Positions 1-10,198 of a stretch of 64,000 nucleotides of DNA are shown in pieces (position 1 is the first letter of the stretch; the number at the start of each line of letters is the position of its first letter). Made by a program: the position numbers and the translations under genes. Source of the stretch: Streptomyces spectabilis (GTDB taxonomy: Bacteria; Actinomycetota; Actinomycetes; Streptomycetales; Streptomycetaceae). The stretch is taken from positions 7,822,501-7,886,500 of the forward strand of contig NZ_CP023690.1 of assembly GCF_008704795.1 (NCBI RefSeq). Direction: 5' to 3'. The notes beneath the pieces are model-generated. The model saw only the letters and a program-made list of their open reading frames with translations. It made no database searches and was not told the DNA's origin.

Positions 1-1
1 C

Positions 2-1549
2 GCCCTGGTCCACCTCGGTGCCGTCCCCGTCACCGTGTACGGCACCTCGGCGCCCGAGCAGATCGCCCACATCGCCCGGCACAGCCGCGCCCGCCTCGCC
101 GTCGTCGAGGGCGCGCGCGAGCTCGTCCGCTGGGAGCCCGCCCTCGCCGACGCCGCGGTGCCCCTGGAGCGCCTCGTGGTCGTCGAGGCGGCCGCGGCGG
201 GGCCGCACGGCACGTACGCGGCGCTGCGCGAGAGCGGCACCCGGGCGCACCGGTCCGACGCCTTCGAGAAGGCCTGGCGCGCGGTCCGCGCCACCGATCC
301 GCTCACCGTCGTCTACACCTCCGGCACCACCGGCGACCCCAAGGGCGTGCGCCTGACCCATCGCGGGGTGCTCCTGAACGGCATCGCCCTGGACGAGGCC
401 ATCGGCTTCCCGCCCTTCGCGGGCCACGTCTGCTACCTGCCCTTCGCGCACATCGCGGAGCGCGTCCTCGGCATCTACCTGCCGCTGCTGCGCGCCTCGC
501 CCGTGCACCTGTGCGCGGACCCCGCCCGGATCGCCGCCATCGCGGCCGAGCTGCGCCCCCAGCAGTTCTTCGGCGTCCCGCGCGTGTGGGAGAAGCTCGC
601 CGCGTCGTTCGGCGCGGCCCTCGCCGCCCTGCCCGAGGAGCGCCGCCGCGCCGTCGAGGCGGCGAACGAGACGGCCCGCGCGCACGTGGCCTGCCGCGAG
701 CGCGGCGAGCGCCCGCCGGACGACCTCGACGCCGCCTACCGCGAGGCCAGGGAGAAGGTCCTCGACCCGCTGCTCGCGCGCGTCGGGCTCGACCGGCTGC
801 TGTGGGCGGCCAGCGCCGCCGCCCCGATGCCGGTGGCCGTGACCCGGTTCTGGGCGGGCTTCGGCCTGGTGGTCGTGGACGCCTGGGGCCTGACGGAGAC
901 CAGCGGCGTGGTCACGACCAACGGCCCGCGGACCTTCCGGATCGGCTCGGTGGGCAGGCCGCTGCGCGGCATGGAGGTCCGCACGGCCGCCGACGGCGAG
1001 ATCCTGGTGCGCGGCCCCTTCGTGTGCGAGGGCTATCTGCGGGCCGACGGCGGCGTCGACGACGTACGGGACGCCGACGGCTGGCTCGCCACCGGCGACG
1101 TCGGGCGGCTCGACGAGGACGGCTACCTGTGGATGACCGACCGCAAGAAGGAGCTGATCGTCACCTCCACCGGCAAGAACGTCGCGCCCGCGCTCGTCGA
1201 GAGCACCCTCAAGGAGCACCCGCTCATCGGCCAGGCCCTCGTGCACGGCGACGGCCGCTCGTATCTGGTGGCGCTGCTCGTCCTGGACCCGGAGTCGGCC
1301 GCCGCCTGGGCCGCGGCGCGCGGCATCGAGGGCGACCCGGCCGCGAGCGAGGAGGTCCGCCGGGAGGTGGCCCGCGCCGTCGAGACGGCCAACGCGCGCC
1401 TCAACCGCACCGAGCAGGTCAAGCGCCATCTGCTGCTCACCGAGGAGTGGGGCCCCGAGACCGGCGAGCTGACGCCGTCCCTCAAGCTGCGCCGCCGGGT
1501 CATCAGGGAGAAGTACCGGAACCACATCGAGAGCCTGTACACCGGGTGA
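2..1549 (+). CDS. Long-chain acyl-CoA synthetase (AMP-binding), 5' truncated
   Basis: This is the C-terminal ~515 residues of an adenylate-forming fatty acid-CoA ligase; the reading frame is already open at base 2, so the true start lies outside the window. Visible motifs are the phosphate-binding loop YTSGTTGDPKG (~residue 105 of the fragment), WGLTETSG, and TGDVGRLDEDGY followed by DRKKELIVTSTGKNVAP, which carries the hinge and C-terminal-domain signatures. In this family ATP and a fatty acid give acyl-AMP, then acyl-CoA. The arrangement resembles FadD15-type long-chain ligases; substrate chain length cannot be read from the sequence. It is followed by the permease gene on the same strand after 184 nt, so co-transcription is uncertain. 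Confidence 0.9.
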   Translation, partial: ALVHLGAVPVTVYGTSAPEQIAHIARHSRARLAVVEGARELVRWEPALADAAVPLERLVVVEAAAAGPHGTYAALRESGTRAHRSDAFEKAWRAVRATDPLTVVYTSGTTGDPKGVRLTHRGVLLNGIALDEAIGFPPFAGHVCYLPFAHIAERVLGIYLPLLRASPVHLCADPARIAAIAAELRPQQFFGVPRVWEKLAASFGAALAALPEERRRAVEAANETARAHVACRERGERPPDDLDAAYREAREKVLDPLLARVGLDRLLWAASAAAPMPVAVTRFWAGFGLVVVDAWGLTETSGVVTTNGPRTFRIGSVGRPLRGMEVRTAADGEILVRGPFVCEGYLRADGGVDDVRDADGWLATGDVGRLDEDGYLWMTDRKKELIVTSTGKNVAPALVESTLKEHPLIGQALVHGDGRSYLVALLVLDPESAAAWAAARGIEGDPAASEEVRREVARAVETANARLNRTEQVKRHLLLTEEWGPETGELTPSLKLRRRVIREKYRNHIESLYTG

Positions 1550-1733
1550 CACACGGCTGTACACACGGCTCTCACCATGTGAGAAGTACCGCTATGTGAC
1601 GTGCGCCACCGCATTATCAGCGTTGCGTAAGGGAAGGTGTCGGGTCGGTCCGTGGTGCGTCAGGGGTGCCACGGGCCGGAGCACATCCGGACCCCGGGAG
1701 CTCTTTCCGGGCACCACAGAGTGGACCTTCCAC

Positions 1734-3203
1734 GTGAGCAACGACGCCGTAGACACGGCCGCCGTGGACGCAGCGCGCGCCGCTGAGTCCCAGGCCCCCG
1801 CGGACGCGGGCGACGCCGGTTACAGCAAGGACCTCAAGGCCCGCCACGTCAACATGATCGCCATCGGTGGCGCGATCGGCACCGGCCTCTTCCTCGGAGC
1901 GGGCGGCCGCCTCCACTCGGCGGGCCCCGCGCTCGCCCTCGCCTACCTCGTGTGCGGCGTCATCGCGTTCTTCGTCGTGCGCGCCCTCGGCGAGATGGTC
2001 CTGTACCGGCCCTCGTCCGGCTCGTTCGTCAGTTACGCGCGCGAGTTCCTCGGCGAGAAGGGCGCCTACGTCGCCGGCTGGATGTACTTCCTCAACTGGT
2101 CGACGACGTGCATCGCGGACATCACCGCGATCGCGCTGTACACGCACTACTGGAGCTTCTTCACCGACATCCCGCAGTGGGTGCTCGCACTGATCGCCCT
2201 CGCGGTCGTGCTCGCGGTGAACCTGATCTCGGTGAAGTACTTCGGCGAGATGGAGTTCTGGTTCGCGATCATCAAGGTCGCGGCCCTCGTGGCGTTCATG
2301 TTCGTCGGCATCTTCCTGGTCTCCACCCAGCACGACGTCGGCGGCGAGACGCCCGGTCTGAGCATGATCACCGACCACGGCGGCTTCCTCCCCAACGGCG
2401 TGATGCCGGTCGTGATCGTCCTCCAGGGCGTCGTCTTCGCGTACGCCTCCCTCGAGCTGGTCGGCGTCGCGGCGGGTGAGACCAAGGACCCGCACAAGAT
2501 CGTGCCGCGCGCCGTGAACTCGATCATGTGGCGCGTGGGCCTGTTCTACGTCGGCTCGGTCGTGCTGCTCGCGCTGCTCCTGCCCGGCTCGGTGTACTCG
2601 GCCGACGAGAGCCCCTTCGTGACCGTGCTCTCCAAGATCGGCGTCTCCGGCGCGGGCGACGTGATGAACTTCGTCGTCCTCACGGCTGCCATGTCCTCGC
2701 TGAACTCCGGCCTGTACTCCACCGGCCGCATCCTGCGCTCGATGGCGATGGCGGGCTCGGCCCCCAAGTTCACCGCCAAGATGAACCGCAACCAGGTCCC
2801 CTACGGCGGCATCCTGCTCACCGCCAGCATCGGCGTCCTCGGCGTCGGCCTGAACAGCGTGGTCCCGGAGAAGGCGTTCGAGATCGTCCTGAACGTCGCC
2901 TCGCTCGGGATCATCGGCACCTGGATCAGCATCATGGTCTGCCACCTGGCGTTCGTGAAGCGGGCCAAGGAAGGCCTGATCACCCGTCCTTCGTTCCGCC
3001 TTCCCGGCAGCGGCGTCACCGAGTACGTCACCATCGCGTTCCTCCTGGCCGTGCTCGGCCTGATGTGGAAGGACGCGGAGATCGGCCGCAAGACCCTGTT
3101 CCTGATCCCGATCATCGCCGCGGCACTGGTCGCGGGCTGGTACGCGATCAAGCGCAAGGCGGGCCGCGAGACCGACCGCGAGGCGGCCGAGCTCAGCAAG
3201 TAA
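1734..3203 (+). CDS. APC-family amino acid permease (asparagine/D-Ser/GABA permease type)
   Basis: A 489-aa integral membrane amino acid:proton symporter of the APC superfamily. The N-terminal cytoplasmic stretch leads into KARHVNMIAIGGAIGTGLFL, the family's TM1 signature, followed by about 12 hydrophobic segments. TM3-TM4 read GWMYFLNWSTTCIADITA, as in the AnsP/CycA subgroup. The frame is open back to 1596, but the GTG at 1734 is preferred because similarity begins soon after it and the upstream residues look non-coding. Substrate is inferred only at subgroup level (asparagine, D-serine, alanine or glycine). A strong hairpin follows the stop. Confidence 0.88.
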   Translation: MSNDAVDTAAVDAARAAESQAPADAGDAGYSKDLKARHVNMIAIGGAIGTGLFLGAGGRLHSAGPALALAYLVCGVIAFFVVRALGEMVLYRPSSGSFVSYAREFLGEKGAYVAGWMYFLNWSTTCIADITAIALYTHYWSFFTDIPQWVLALIALAVVLAVNLISVKYFGEMEFWFAIIKVAALVAFMFVGIFLVSTQHDVGGETPGLSMITDHGGFLPNGVMPVVIVLQGVVFAYASLELVGVAAGETKDPHKIVPRAVNSIMWRVGLFYVGSVVLLALLLPGSVYSADESPFVTVLSKIGVSGAGDVMNFVVLTAAMSSLNSGLYSTGRILRSMAMAGSAPKFTAKMNRNQVPYGGILLTASIGVLGVGLNSVVPEKAFEIVLNVASLGIIGTWISIMVCHLAFVKRAKEGLITRPSFRLPGSGVTEYVTIAFLLAVLGLMWKDAEIGRKTLFLIPIIAAALVAGWYAIKRKAGRETDREAAELSK

Positions 3204-3212
3204 CCCCCCTCG

Positions 3213-3252
3213 ACGACAGCGGGCGGCGCCTTCGGGCGCCGCCCGCTGTCGT
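3213..3252. terminator. Bidirectional terminator with UUCG tetraloop
   Basis: A perfect 18-bp stem (3213-3230 with 3235-3252) encloses the loop TTCG, closed by C-G, which is the exceptionally stable cUUCGg tetraloop. It lies between the convergent permease and M1 peptidase genes and can act on both. There is no long T-run, as is usual for high-GC actinobacterial terminators. Confidence 0.9.
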
Positions 3253-3288
3253 GTGCCGGGCGGGAGCGGGCCGCCGCGCGGCCGCGGC

Positions 3289-4803
3289 TCAGTGGTGGTC
3301 GTGCAGGGTGTTCGTCGCCGCGATCTTCTTCCAGGACTTCGGCTTGGCCACCGCGTCCTTGGCCGCGGAGCGCACCAGGCCCGCCTTCTTCGCGGCCGGG
3401 GCGGCCGGCTTGCCCGCCGTGAACAGCCAGGTGTCGAAGAGCGCCGACAGCGGCTTGCCGCTGATCTTCTCCGCGTACGACACGAAGTCGCGCACGCTCG
3501 CGTTGCCGTACTGGCGCTCCGTCGGCCAGCCCTTCAGGATCTTGAAGAAGGTCTTGTCGCCGACCTTGTTGCGCAGCGCCTGGAGCGCCAGCGCGCCACG
3601 GTCGTAGACGGCCCCGTGGAACTGGTTGTCCGGGCCCGGGTCGCCCGGCTTGACCTGCCAGAACGGGTCCTCGGCGGGACGCGAGGCGTAGGTGTAGTCG
3701 GCGAGCTCCTGCGCGGTGCCCTCGCCCTCCTTCTCCGACCACAGCCACTGGCTGTAGCGGGCGAAGCCCTCGTTGACCCAGATGTCCTTCCAGTTCTCCA
3801 CGGAGACGCTGTCGCCGTACCACTGGTGGGCCACCTCGTGCACCACGATGGAGACGTTGGAGCCGTTGGCGAAGGCCTTCGGGCTGTAGAACGGCCGCGT
3901 CTGGGTCTCCAGGGCGAAGCTGGTCGGCACGTTGGGCACATAGCCGCCGAGCGCGTTGAACGGGTACGTGCCGAAGACCTCCTCCAGCCACTCGGCGACC
4001 TCGGTGGTCCGCTCGATGCTGGCGCGCGCGGCCCCCGCGTTGTCGCCGAGGTCCTTGCTGTAGGCGTTGAGGACGGGCAGGCCGCTCTCGGTCTTGTCCG
4101 TCGTGATGTCGAACTTGCCGACGGCGAGCGTCGCCAGGTACGGCGCCTGCGGCTTGTTGGACCGCCAGTCGAAGCGGGTCCAGCCGAGCCGCGAGCTCTG
4201 CCGCTGGAGCACACCGTTGGAGATGGCCTGCGAACCGTCGGGCACGGACACCGACACGTCGAACGTGGCCTTGTCGCGCGGGTGGTCGTTGGCGGGGAAC
4301 CACCAGGCGGCCGACTCCGGCTCCTGGGCCGCGACACCGCCGTCGGGCGTGCGCTGCCACGCGGTGAAGCCGTGGATCTTCACCTCGGACGGCTTGCCCG
4401 CGTACCGCACGACGATCGTCACGGAACTGCCCTTGGGCAGGCCGGACTTCGGCGTGATCTCCAGCTCCTGCTCGCCCGAGCGGGCGAACGCCGCCTTCTT
4501 GCCGTTGACGCGGACCTCGCTCACCTTGAGGCCGAAGTCGAGGTTGAAGCGCGACAGGTCCTGTGTGGTGGTGGCGTTGATGGTCGCCGTGCCTTCGAGC
4601 AGGTCCGTCTTCGGCTGGTACTTCAGGCGCAGGTCGTAGTGCGAGACGTCATAGCCGCCGTTGCCGGCGTCGGGGTAGTAGGAGTCGCCCACGCCGGAAG
4701 ACCCGGGCGTGAAGTCGGCCGCCGTCGCCGGGATCGCAAGCAAGAGGGAGGCGGCGAGCGCGCCCGGGGCGATGAGTCTGCTGCGGTGCACGGAAGTCTC
4801 CAA
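3289..4803 (-). CDS. Secreted M1-family zinc metallopeptidase
   Basis: A 504-aa predicted exported aminopeptidase-like protein. Residues 1-28 form a signal peptide (positive start, hydrophobic core, cleavage near TAA-DF). A beta-rich N-terminal domain precedes the catalytic domain, where HEVAHQW (~residue 320) supplies two zinc His and the catalytic Glu, and WVNEGFA ~20 residues later supplies the third ligand Glu. VYDRGALAL (~400) carries the conserved Tyr of M1 enzymes. The protein is shorter than cytosolic PepN because the C-terminal helical domain is absent, and it ends in a Lys/Ala-rich tail. It is divergent from the S15-like peptidase gene. Family assignment is firm; substrate is unknown. 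Confidence 0.92.
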   Translation of the reverse strand: METSVHRSRLIAPGALAASLLLAIPATAADFTPGSSGVGDSYYPDAGNGGYDVSHYDLRLKYQPKTDLLEGTATINATTTQDLSRFNLDFGLKVSEVRVNGKKAAFARSGEQELEITPKSGLPKGSSVTIVVRYAGKPSEVKIHGFTAWQRTPDGGVAAQEPESAAWWFPANDHPRDKATFDVSVSVPDGSQAISNGVLQRQSSRLGWTRFDWRSNKPQAPYLATLAVGKFDITTDKTESGLPVLNAYSKDLGDNAGAARASIERTTEVAEWLEEVFGTYPFNALGGYVPNVPTSFALETQTRPFYSPKAFANGSNVSIVVHEVAHQWYGDSVSVENWKDIWVNEGFARYSQWLWSEKEGEGTAQELADYTYASRPAEDPFWQVKPGDPGPDNQFHGAVYDRGALALQALRNKVGDKTFFKILKGWPTERQYGNASVRDFVSYAEKISGKPLSALFDTWLFTAGKPAAPAAKKAGLVRSAAKDAVAKPKSWKKIAATNTLHDHH

Positions 4804-5039
4804 GTGGTAGGCGGTGCGGGTGCTCTGGGCGTGGCGGCGCCCCTGGTCGGGAAGCCGCCCGCGCCGTACAACTCACGATGCGATCGACCCTATTGAGCCC
4901 TGTGACCCCCGGTCATGTCCATGGCCGCATATGTCACACGATCGCCATTCGGCCGACATGTGCCATGACGTCCCACGCACCTTTCACCACCTCCTGCGGC
5001 CCTCTTTCCGGCCGCAGTTGACGCGTGTACCTTCCGGCC

Positions 5040-7022
5040 ATGCCGATACGCGCGCGCATGCGCCTGCCGATGTGGCGAACGCTTCTGACGGCGGCACTCG
5101 CCGCCCTGCTCGCCACCCTCCTCGCCCCGGGCGCCGCGCACACCGCGCCACGCACCCCGACGGCGCACGCCGGGGCCAAGGAGAGCAGACCCGTCTACTC
5201 CTACGCGGACGCGATACGCGAGTCCGTGTGGGTCGACACCCGGATCGACGGCGACGAGGACGGCAGGACCGACCGCGTCGCCGTCGACATAGTCCGCCCC
5301 CGCGAACTCGCGCAACGCGGCCGCGAGATACCCGTGATCATGGACGCGAGCCCGTACTACGCCTGCTGCGGCCGCGGCAACGAGAGCCAGAAGAAGACCT
5401 ACGACGCCGCGGGCAACCCGGTGCAGCTCCCGCTGTACTACGACAACTACTTCGTGCCCCGGGGCTACGGCTACGTCGCCGTCGACCTCACCGGAACGAA
5501 CCGTTCCGACGGCTGCGTGGACGTCGGCGGCCGCTCCGACATCCAGTCCGCCAAGGCCGTCGTCGACTGGCTGAACGGCCGGGCCCGCGCCTACACCTCC
5601 CGCACCGGCGCCGAACGCGCCCGCGCCACCTGGAGCAACGGCCGCACCGGCATGATCGGCAAGAGCTACGACGGCACCGTCGCCAACGGCGTCGCCGCCA
5701 CCGGCGTCGAGGGCCTGGAGACCATCGTGCCGATCGGCGCCATCTCCTCCTGGTACGACTACTACTTCGCCAAGGGCGCCCCGCTGTTCAACAGCGGCCC
5801 CGACGGCCTGTCCAACGGCATCGAGAGCCCCGAGGCCCGCGCCCGCTGCGGCCACGTGCAGCGGCGCCTCGTCGAGGGCGCGCCGCGCAGCGGCGACTGG
5901 ACCCCGCTGTGGACCGCGCGCGACTACGTCCCCGACGCCGACAAGGTGCGGGCCAGCGTCTTCGCCGTCCACGGGCTCCAGGACCTGAACGTGCGCATGA
6001 AGCACTTCGGCCAGTGGTGGGACGCCCTCGGCGACGCGGGCGTGCAGCGCAAGGTGTGGCTCAGCCAAGCCGGGCACGTCGATCCCTTCGACTTCCGCCG
6101 CGCGGACTGGGTGCGCACCCTGCACCGCTGGTTCGACCACGAGCTGCTCGGCTACCGCAACGGCGTCGACCGCGAGCCCATGGCCGACATCGAGCGCGCC
6201 CCCGACCGGTGGACCACCGACCGCGTCTGGCCGCCGCGCGCCACCGACACCGTGACCCTCCGCCCCGCGAAGGGCACCGCGCCGGGCGTCGGCGTGCTCG
6301 GCACCCGCCGCGGCAAGGGCACCGAGTCCTTCACCGACGACCGCCGTCTCGGCGAGACCGACTGGGCGTCCGCCGTCGACACCCCCACCCCCGCCAAGGC
6401 GGGCTTCACCACCCGGCCGCTCACCCGCGACCTGCGCCTGTCCGGCTCCTCGAAGGTCACCGTCACCGTCACGCCGTCGGCCCCCACCGCGCATCTGAGC
6501 GCCGTACTCGTCGACGTCGGACCCGACACCATCCGCGACTACGCGGCGGCCGGGGAAGGCATCACGACCCTGCCCTCGCGCAGCTGCTGGGGCGCGAGCA
6601 CGGACGGCGACAGCGCCTGCTTCAAGGACACCGCCGCCCGCACCAAGGACGTCGACTACACCATCTTCAGCCGCGGCTGGGCCGACCTCGGCAACCACGC
6701 GGACGACCACCGCGGCCGCCCGCTGACCCCCGGCGAACCCGTCACCATCACCCTCGACCTGGCCGCCAGTGACCACGTCGTGCCGAAGGGGCACCGGCTC
6801 GCGCTGATCGTCGGGGGCACCGACCGCAACCTCATCACCGCGCCCGCCGACACCCCGACCCTCACCGTGGACCTCGCCCGCACATTCGCCCGGTTGCCGC
6901 TCGTCGGCGGTGACAAGGCCCTCACGACCGCCCCGCACGCTACCGTTCCGCGCGAGTCCCGCCTGGACGGCGTGGCCCCCGCGCGTCCCCTGAACCCCCG
7001 ACCGGGAGGCCGTACTTCATGA
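5040..7022 (+). CDS. Secreted CocE/NonD (Xaa-Pro dipeptidyl-peptidase, S15-like) hydrolase
   Basis: A 660-aa exported alpha/beta-hydrolase. The ATG at 5040 opens a signal peptide; an in-frame GTG lies 15 nt upstream. The nucleophile elbow GKSYDG (~residue 209) matches the GxSYxG of PepX/CocE. HGLQDLNV (~312) and GHVDPFD (~345) supply candidate catalytic Asp and His. A C-terminal jelly-roll domain (from ~430) is typical of this family, whose members remove Xaa-Pro dipeptides or hydrolyse esters. The stop overlaps the ATG of the M14 gene in ATGA, implying coupled expression of two secreted peptidases. Specificity between peptidase and esterase is not decidable here. Confidence 0.9.
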   Translation: MPIRARMRLPMWRTLLTAALAALLATLLAPGAAHTAPRTPTAHAGAKESRPVYSYADAIRESVWVDTRIDGDEDGRTDRVAVDIVRPRELAQRGREIPVIMDASPYYACCGRGNESQKKTYDAAGNPVQLPLYYDNYFVPRGYGYVAVDLTGTNRSDGCVDVGGRSDIQSAKAVVDWLNGRARAYTSRTGAERARATWSNGRTGMIGKSYDGTVANGVAATGVEGLETIVPIGAISSWYDYYFAKGAPLFNSGPDGLSNGIESPEARARCGHVQRRLVEGAPRSGDWTPLWTARDYVPDADKVRASVFAVHGLQDLNVRMKHFGQWWDALGDAGVQRKVWLSQAGHVDPFDFRRADWVRTLHRWFDHELLGYRNGVDREPMADIERAPDRWTTDRVWPPRATDTVTLRPAKGTAPGVGVLGTRRGKGTESFTDDRRLGETDWASAVDTPTPAKAGFTTRPLTRDLRLSGSSKVTVTVTPSAPTAHLSAVLVDVGPDTIRDYAAAGEGITTLPSRSCWGASTDGDSACFKDTAARTKDVDYTIFSRGWADLGNHADDHRGRPLTPGEPVTITLDLAASDHVVPKGHRLALIVGGTDRNLITAPADTPTLTVDLARTFARLPLVGGDKALTTAPHATVPRESRLDGVAPARPLNPRPGGRTS

Positions 7023-8302
7023 CATCCCGCATCCGCGCGCTGGCCCTGGCCGGTGCCTGTGCCGCGCTCGCCGCGCCGCTCGTGACGGTGCCCGCGCAGG
7101 CCGCCGAGACCCCGCCGCGCACCGGCTTCGAGCAGAGCGGCGGGGCACGCTGGACCAGTCAGCCCGAGGAACAGCGGCTCCTCGCCGCCGTGGACAGGGC
7201 GAGCAGCCGGGTCTCCGTCTCCCGCATCGGCACCACCGAGCAGGGCAGACCGCTCCAGCTCGTCCGCGTCGGCGAGCGCCGCGCCGCGTCCACCGTGCTC
7301 CTCGTGTGCAGCCAGCACGGTGACGAGCCGTCGGGCCGCGAGGCCTGCCTGAGCACGGTCCGCGACCTCGCGTACGCCAAGGACAAGCAGACGAGGCGGT
7401 TCCTGTCGCGCACCACGCTGCTCGTCGTGCCCACCGCCAACCCGGACGGCCGCGCCGCGAACACCCGCGGCAACGCCGACGGCGTCGACATCAACCGCGA
7501 CCACATCGCCCTCAAGACCGAGGAGGGCCGCGCACTCGCCGCCGTCATCCGCGACCGCGCCCCGGACGCCATCTACGACCTGCACGAGTACGGGGCCACG
7601 CCGAAGTACTACGACAAGGACCTGTTCGACCTCTGGCCGCGCAACCTCAACACCGACGACGCGGTGCACCGGGAGGCCAAGGAGCTCTCCCTCGACCACG
7701 TCCGGCCCGCCGCGACCGCCGACGGCTACACCACAGGCACCTACGGCATCTGGACCGACCCCGTCACCGGTGAGCCCGTCAAGCAGGTCGCGGGCGACGG
7801 CCAGGAGCGCATCCTGCGCAACGTCTCCGGCATCAAGCACGCCGCGGGCCTGCTCATCGAAAGCCGCGTCGACCCCCTCACCGAGGCGGAGAAGAACGAC
7901 CCGGCCCTGAACAACCGCCGCCGCGTCCACTCCCAACGCTCCGCCCTGAAGGGCCTCTTCAGCTACGCCGACGAGCACAGGTGGCGCCTGGAGGCCGCCA
8001 CCACGGCGTCGCGCCTCAAGGGCCTGCGCGACCGCGGCCCCGTCTACCTGGGCGGCGCCGACAACGACCCGGCCGAGCCGAACGAGATCATCCAGGACCC
8101 GGCCTGCGGCTACCGCCTGACCCCGGAGCAGTACGCCGACGTCCAGGACGAACTCGATCTGCACGGCGTGACCGCGCGCCGCGACGGCCACGGCGGCGCC
8201 CTGGTCCCGCTGCGCCAGTCCGCCCGCGCCCTCGTCCCGCTCCTGCTCGACGCCCGGGCCTCCCACCACCTCGTCACGGGGCGGCCCGACACCGACTGTT
8301 GA
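7019..8302 (+). CDS. Secreted M14-family zinc carboxypeptidase
   Basis: A 427-aa metallocarboxypeptidase with a signal peptide ending near AQAAE. Zinc ligands are seen in HGDEPSG (HxxE, ~residue 99) and the His of YDLHEYG (~188). The Glu of LLIESRVD (~281) is a candidate catalytic base. The DGVDINRDH segment between them is characteristic of M14 enzymes. The start overlaps the preceding peptidase stop by 4 nt, so the two form an operon; together they would trim extracellular peptides from both ends. The last ~150 residues are less conserved and I assign no function to them. Confidence 0.9.
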   Translation: MTSRIRALALAGACAALAAPLVTVPAQAAETPPRTGFEQSGGARWTSQPEEQRLLAAVDRASSRVSVSRIGTTEQGRPLQLVRVGERRAASTVLLVCSQHGDEPSGREACLSTVRDLAYAKDKQTRRFLSRTTLLVVPTANPDGRAANTRGNADGVDINRDHIALKTEEGRALAAVIRDRAPDAIYDLHEYGATPKYYDKDLFDLWPRNLNTDDAVHREAKELSLDHVRPAATADGYTTGTYGIWTDPVTGEPVKQVAGDGQERILRNVSGIKHAAGLLIESRVDPLTEAEKNDPALNNRRRVHSQRSALKGLFSYADEHRWRLEAATTASRLKGLRDRGPVYLGGADNDPAEPNEIIQDPACGYRLTPEQYADVQDELDLHGVTARRDGHGGALVPLRQSARALVPLLLDARASHHLVTGRPDTDC

Positions 8303-8397
8303 GCCCGGTGCGGGCACGTCACATGTGGTAGGGGGTTAGCGGAGAGAAGAACAACCGACGAACCGTCAGCCGTGCTCACTCCGCGAAAGGTGCACTC

Positions 8398-10134
8398 GTG
8401 ACACAGGAATCCCAGAAGCCGGACGCCGGAGGAGGCCCACCACTGTCCGTGGAGGGCCACTCCGGCGGCCGGCCGGCCCAGACCGACCGGGTGGTGTTCG
8501 GTGTCACCGCCGTGCTCACCCTCGCCTTCGTGGTGTGGGGCGCCACCGCCACGGACACCCTCGAAGACGTCTCGTCGGACATGCTGGAAGGCCTGATCCA
8601 CAACGGTGGTTGGGCCTTCATGCTGGCGGCGTCCGGCTTCGTGGTCTTCGCCCTGTGGCTCGCCGTCAGCCGCTACGGCAAGATCACGCTCGGCCGGGAG
8701 GGCGAGGAACCCGAGTTCCGCACCGTGTCCTGGGTCGCGATGATGTTCAGCGCGGGCATGGGCATCGGTCTGATGTTCTACGGCGTGAGCGAACCGCTCG
8801 CCCACTTCACCAACCCGCCGCCCGGCACCCACCCCGACGACAAGGCCGCCGCCATGGAGACCTCCATGGCGACGACGCTCTTCCACTGGACGCTGCACCC
8901 CTGGGCGATCTACGCCGTCGTCGGCCTCGCCATCGCGTACAGCACGTTCCGGCGGGGCAGGCGGCAGACCATCAGCTCCGTGTTCGTGCCGCTCATCGGC
9001 GAGAAGCACGCCCACGGAGCGTGGGGCCGCGTCATCGACATCCTCGCCATCTTCGCCACGCTCTTCGGCTCCGCCGCGTCCCTGGGCCTCGGCGCCCTGC
9101 AGATCGGCAGCGGCTTCGAAGAGCTGGACTGGATGGACAAGGCCGGCACCGGGCTGCTCGTCACCATCATCGCCGTCCTGACCGTGGCGTTCGTCGCGTC
9201 CGCGGTCTCCGGCGTCGAGAAGGGCATCCAGTGGCTGTCGAACATCAACATGGTGCTCGCCCTCGTCCTGGTCGTCTTCGTCTTCATCGCGGGCCCCACC
9301 GTCATCATCCTCGACCTGGTGCCCACCTCGATCGGCTCCTACCTGGGTGACCTGCCGCAGCTCATCGGGCGCACCGAGGCCTCAAGCGGCAAGGGCGTCT
9401 CCGACTGGCTGGGCAGCTGGACGGTCTTCTACTGGGCCTGGTGGATCTCCTGGACGCCCTTCGTCGGCATGTTCATCGCCCGCATCAGCCGGGGCCGTAC
9501 GATCCGGCAGTTCGTGGGCGGCGTGATCCTCGTGCCGAGCACGGTCAGCCTCCTCTGGTTCGCCGTCTTCGGCGGCAGCGCGATGACGGTCAAGGAGCGC
9601 GGCGGCCTGGAGGGCGACACCACCCCCGAGGCCCAGCTGTTCGGCCTGCTGCACGAGTACCCGATCGCCACCGCCACGAGCCTGCTCGTGATGATCCTCG
9701 TCGGCATCTTCTTCGTCTCCGGAGCAGACGCCGCGTCCATCGTCATGGGCACGCTCTCCCAGAAGGGCTCGCTGGAACCCGGCCGCCTGGTCGTCATCTT
9801 CTGGGGCGTGGTCACGGGCGCGGTCGCCGCCATCATGCTGCTCATCGGCGACGGCAAGGACAACGCGCTCACCGGTCTGCAGAATCTGACGATCCTGGCG
9901 GCCGCGCCGTTCGTCCTCGTGATGATCGGGATGTGTGTGGCGCTGATGAAGGACCTGCGCCACGACCCGCTGATCGTGCGCGGCGAACACGGCACGGACG
10001 CCGTGGAGCGGGCCGTCCTCGCCGGTCACGAGCAGTACGACGGGGACTTCGAGCTCCAGATCGGCCCGAGCGACAGCACGGACGCCGACACCGGCGGCGA
10101 CACCCCGTCGTCGCAGCCCGACCCCGCCCGCTGA
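8398..10134 (+). CDS. BCCT-family glycine betaine/choline/carnitine transporter
   Basis: A 578-aa secondary transporter with about 12 membrane segments, typically importing osmoprotectants such as betaine with sodium or protons. The family signature is clear: GMGIGLMFYGVSEPLAHF near residue 120, and SWTVFYWAWWISWTPFVGMF near 340, which holds the tryptophan-rich substrate box. The N-terminus has a ~30-residue hydrophilic tail and the C-terminus an acidic tail, which in OpuD/BetP-like proteins can sense osmotic stress. The GTG at 8398 is the start. A long inverted repeat follows the stop. Confidence 0.93.
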   Translation: MTQESQKPDAGGGPPLSVEGHSGGRPAQTDRVVFGVTAVLTLAFVVWGATATDTLEDVSSDMLEGLIHNGGWAFMLAASGFVVFALWLAVSRYGKITLGREGEEPEFRTVSWVAMMFSAGMGIGLMFYGVSEPLAHFTNPPPGTHPDDKAAAMETSMATTLFHWTLHPWAIYAVVGLAIAYSTFRRGRRQTISSVFVPLIGEKHAHGAWGRVIDILAIFATLFGSAASLGLGALQIGSGFEELDWMDKAGTGLLVTIIAVLTVAFVASAVSGVEKGIQWLSNINMVLALVLVVFVFIAGPTVIILDLVPTSIGSYLGDLPQLIGRTEASSGKGVSDWLGSWTVFYWAWWISWTPFVGMFIARISRGRTIRQFVGGVILVPSTVSLLWFAVFGGSAMTVKERGGLEGDTTPEAQLFGLLHEYPIATATSLLVMILVGIFFVSGADAASIVMGTLSQKGSLEPGRLVVIFWGVVTGAVAAIMLLIGDGKDNALTGLQNLTILAAAPFVLVMIGMCVALMKDLRHDPLIVRGEHGTDAVERAVLAGHEQYDGDFELQIGPSDSTDADTGGDTPSSQPDPAR

Positions 10135-10139
10135 GCAAG

Positions 10140-10198
10140 CGGGGTCGCGGCGGGCCGCGCCGACGGGGCGAAGGCCCGGTCAGCCCGCCGCGACCCCG
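10140..10198. terminator. Long-loop inverted repeat between convergent BCCT and DAO genes
   Basis: Perfect 15-bp arms (10140-10154 and 10184-10198, left arm CGGGGTCGCGGCGGG) flank a 29-nt loop. The right arm lies inside the last codons of the oxidase gene on the opposite strand, so coding sequence doubles as terminator stem. The long loop lowers confidence. Confidence 0.5.

Noticed and set aside
6656..8317. A 553-codon open frame antisense to the S15-like and M14 peptidase genes
   Set aside because: It is low-complexity Val/Gly/Arg sequence, whereas the sense frames carry signal peptides and catalytic motifs.
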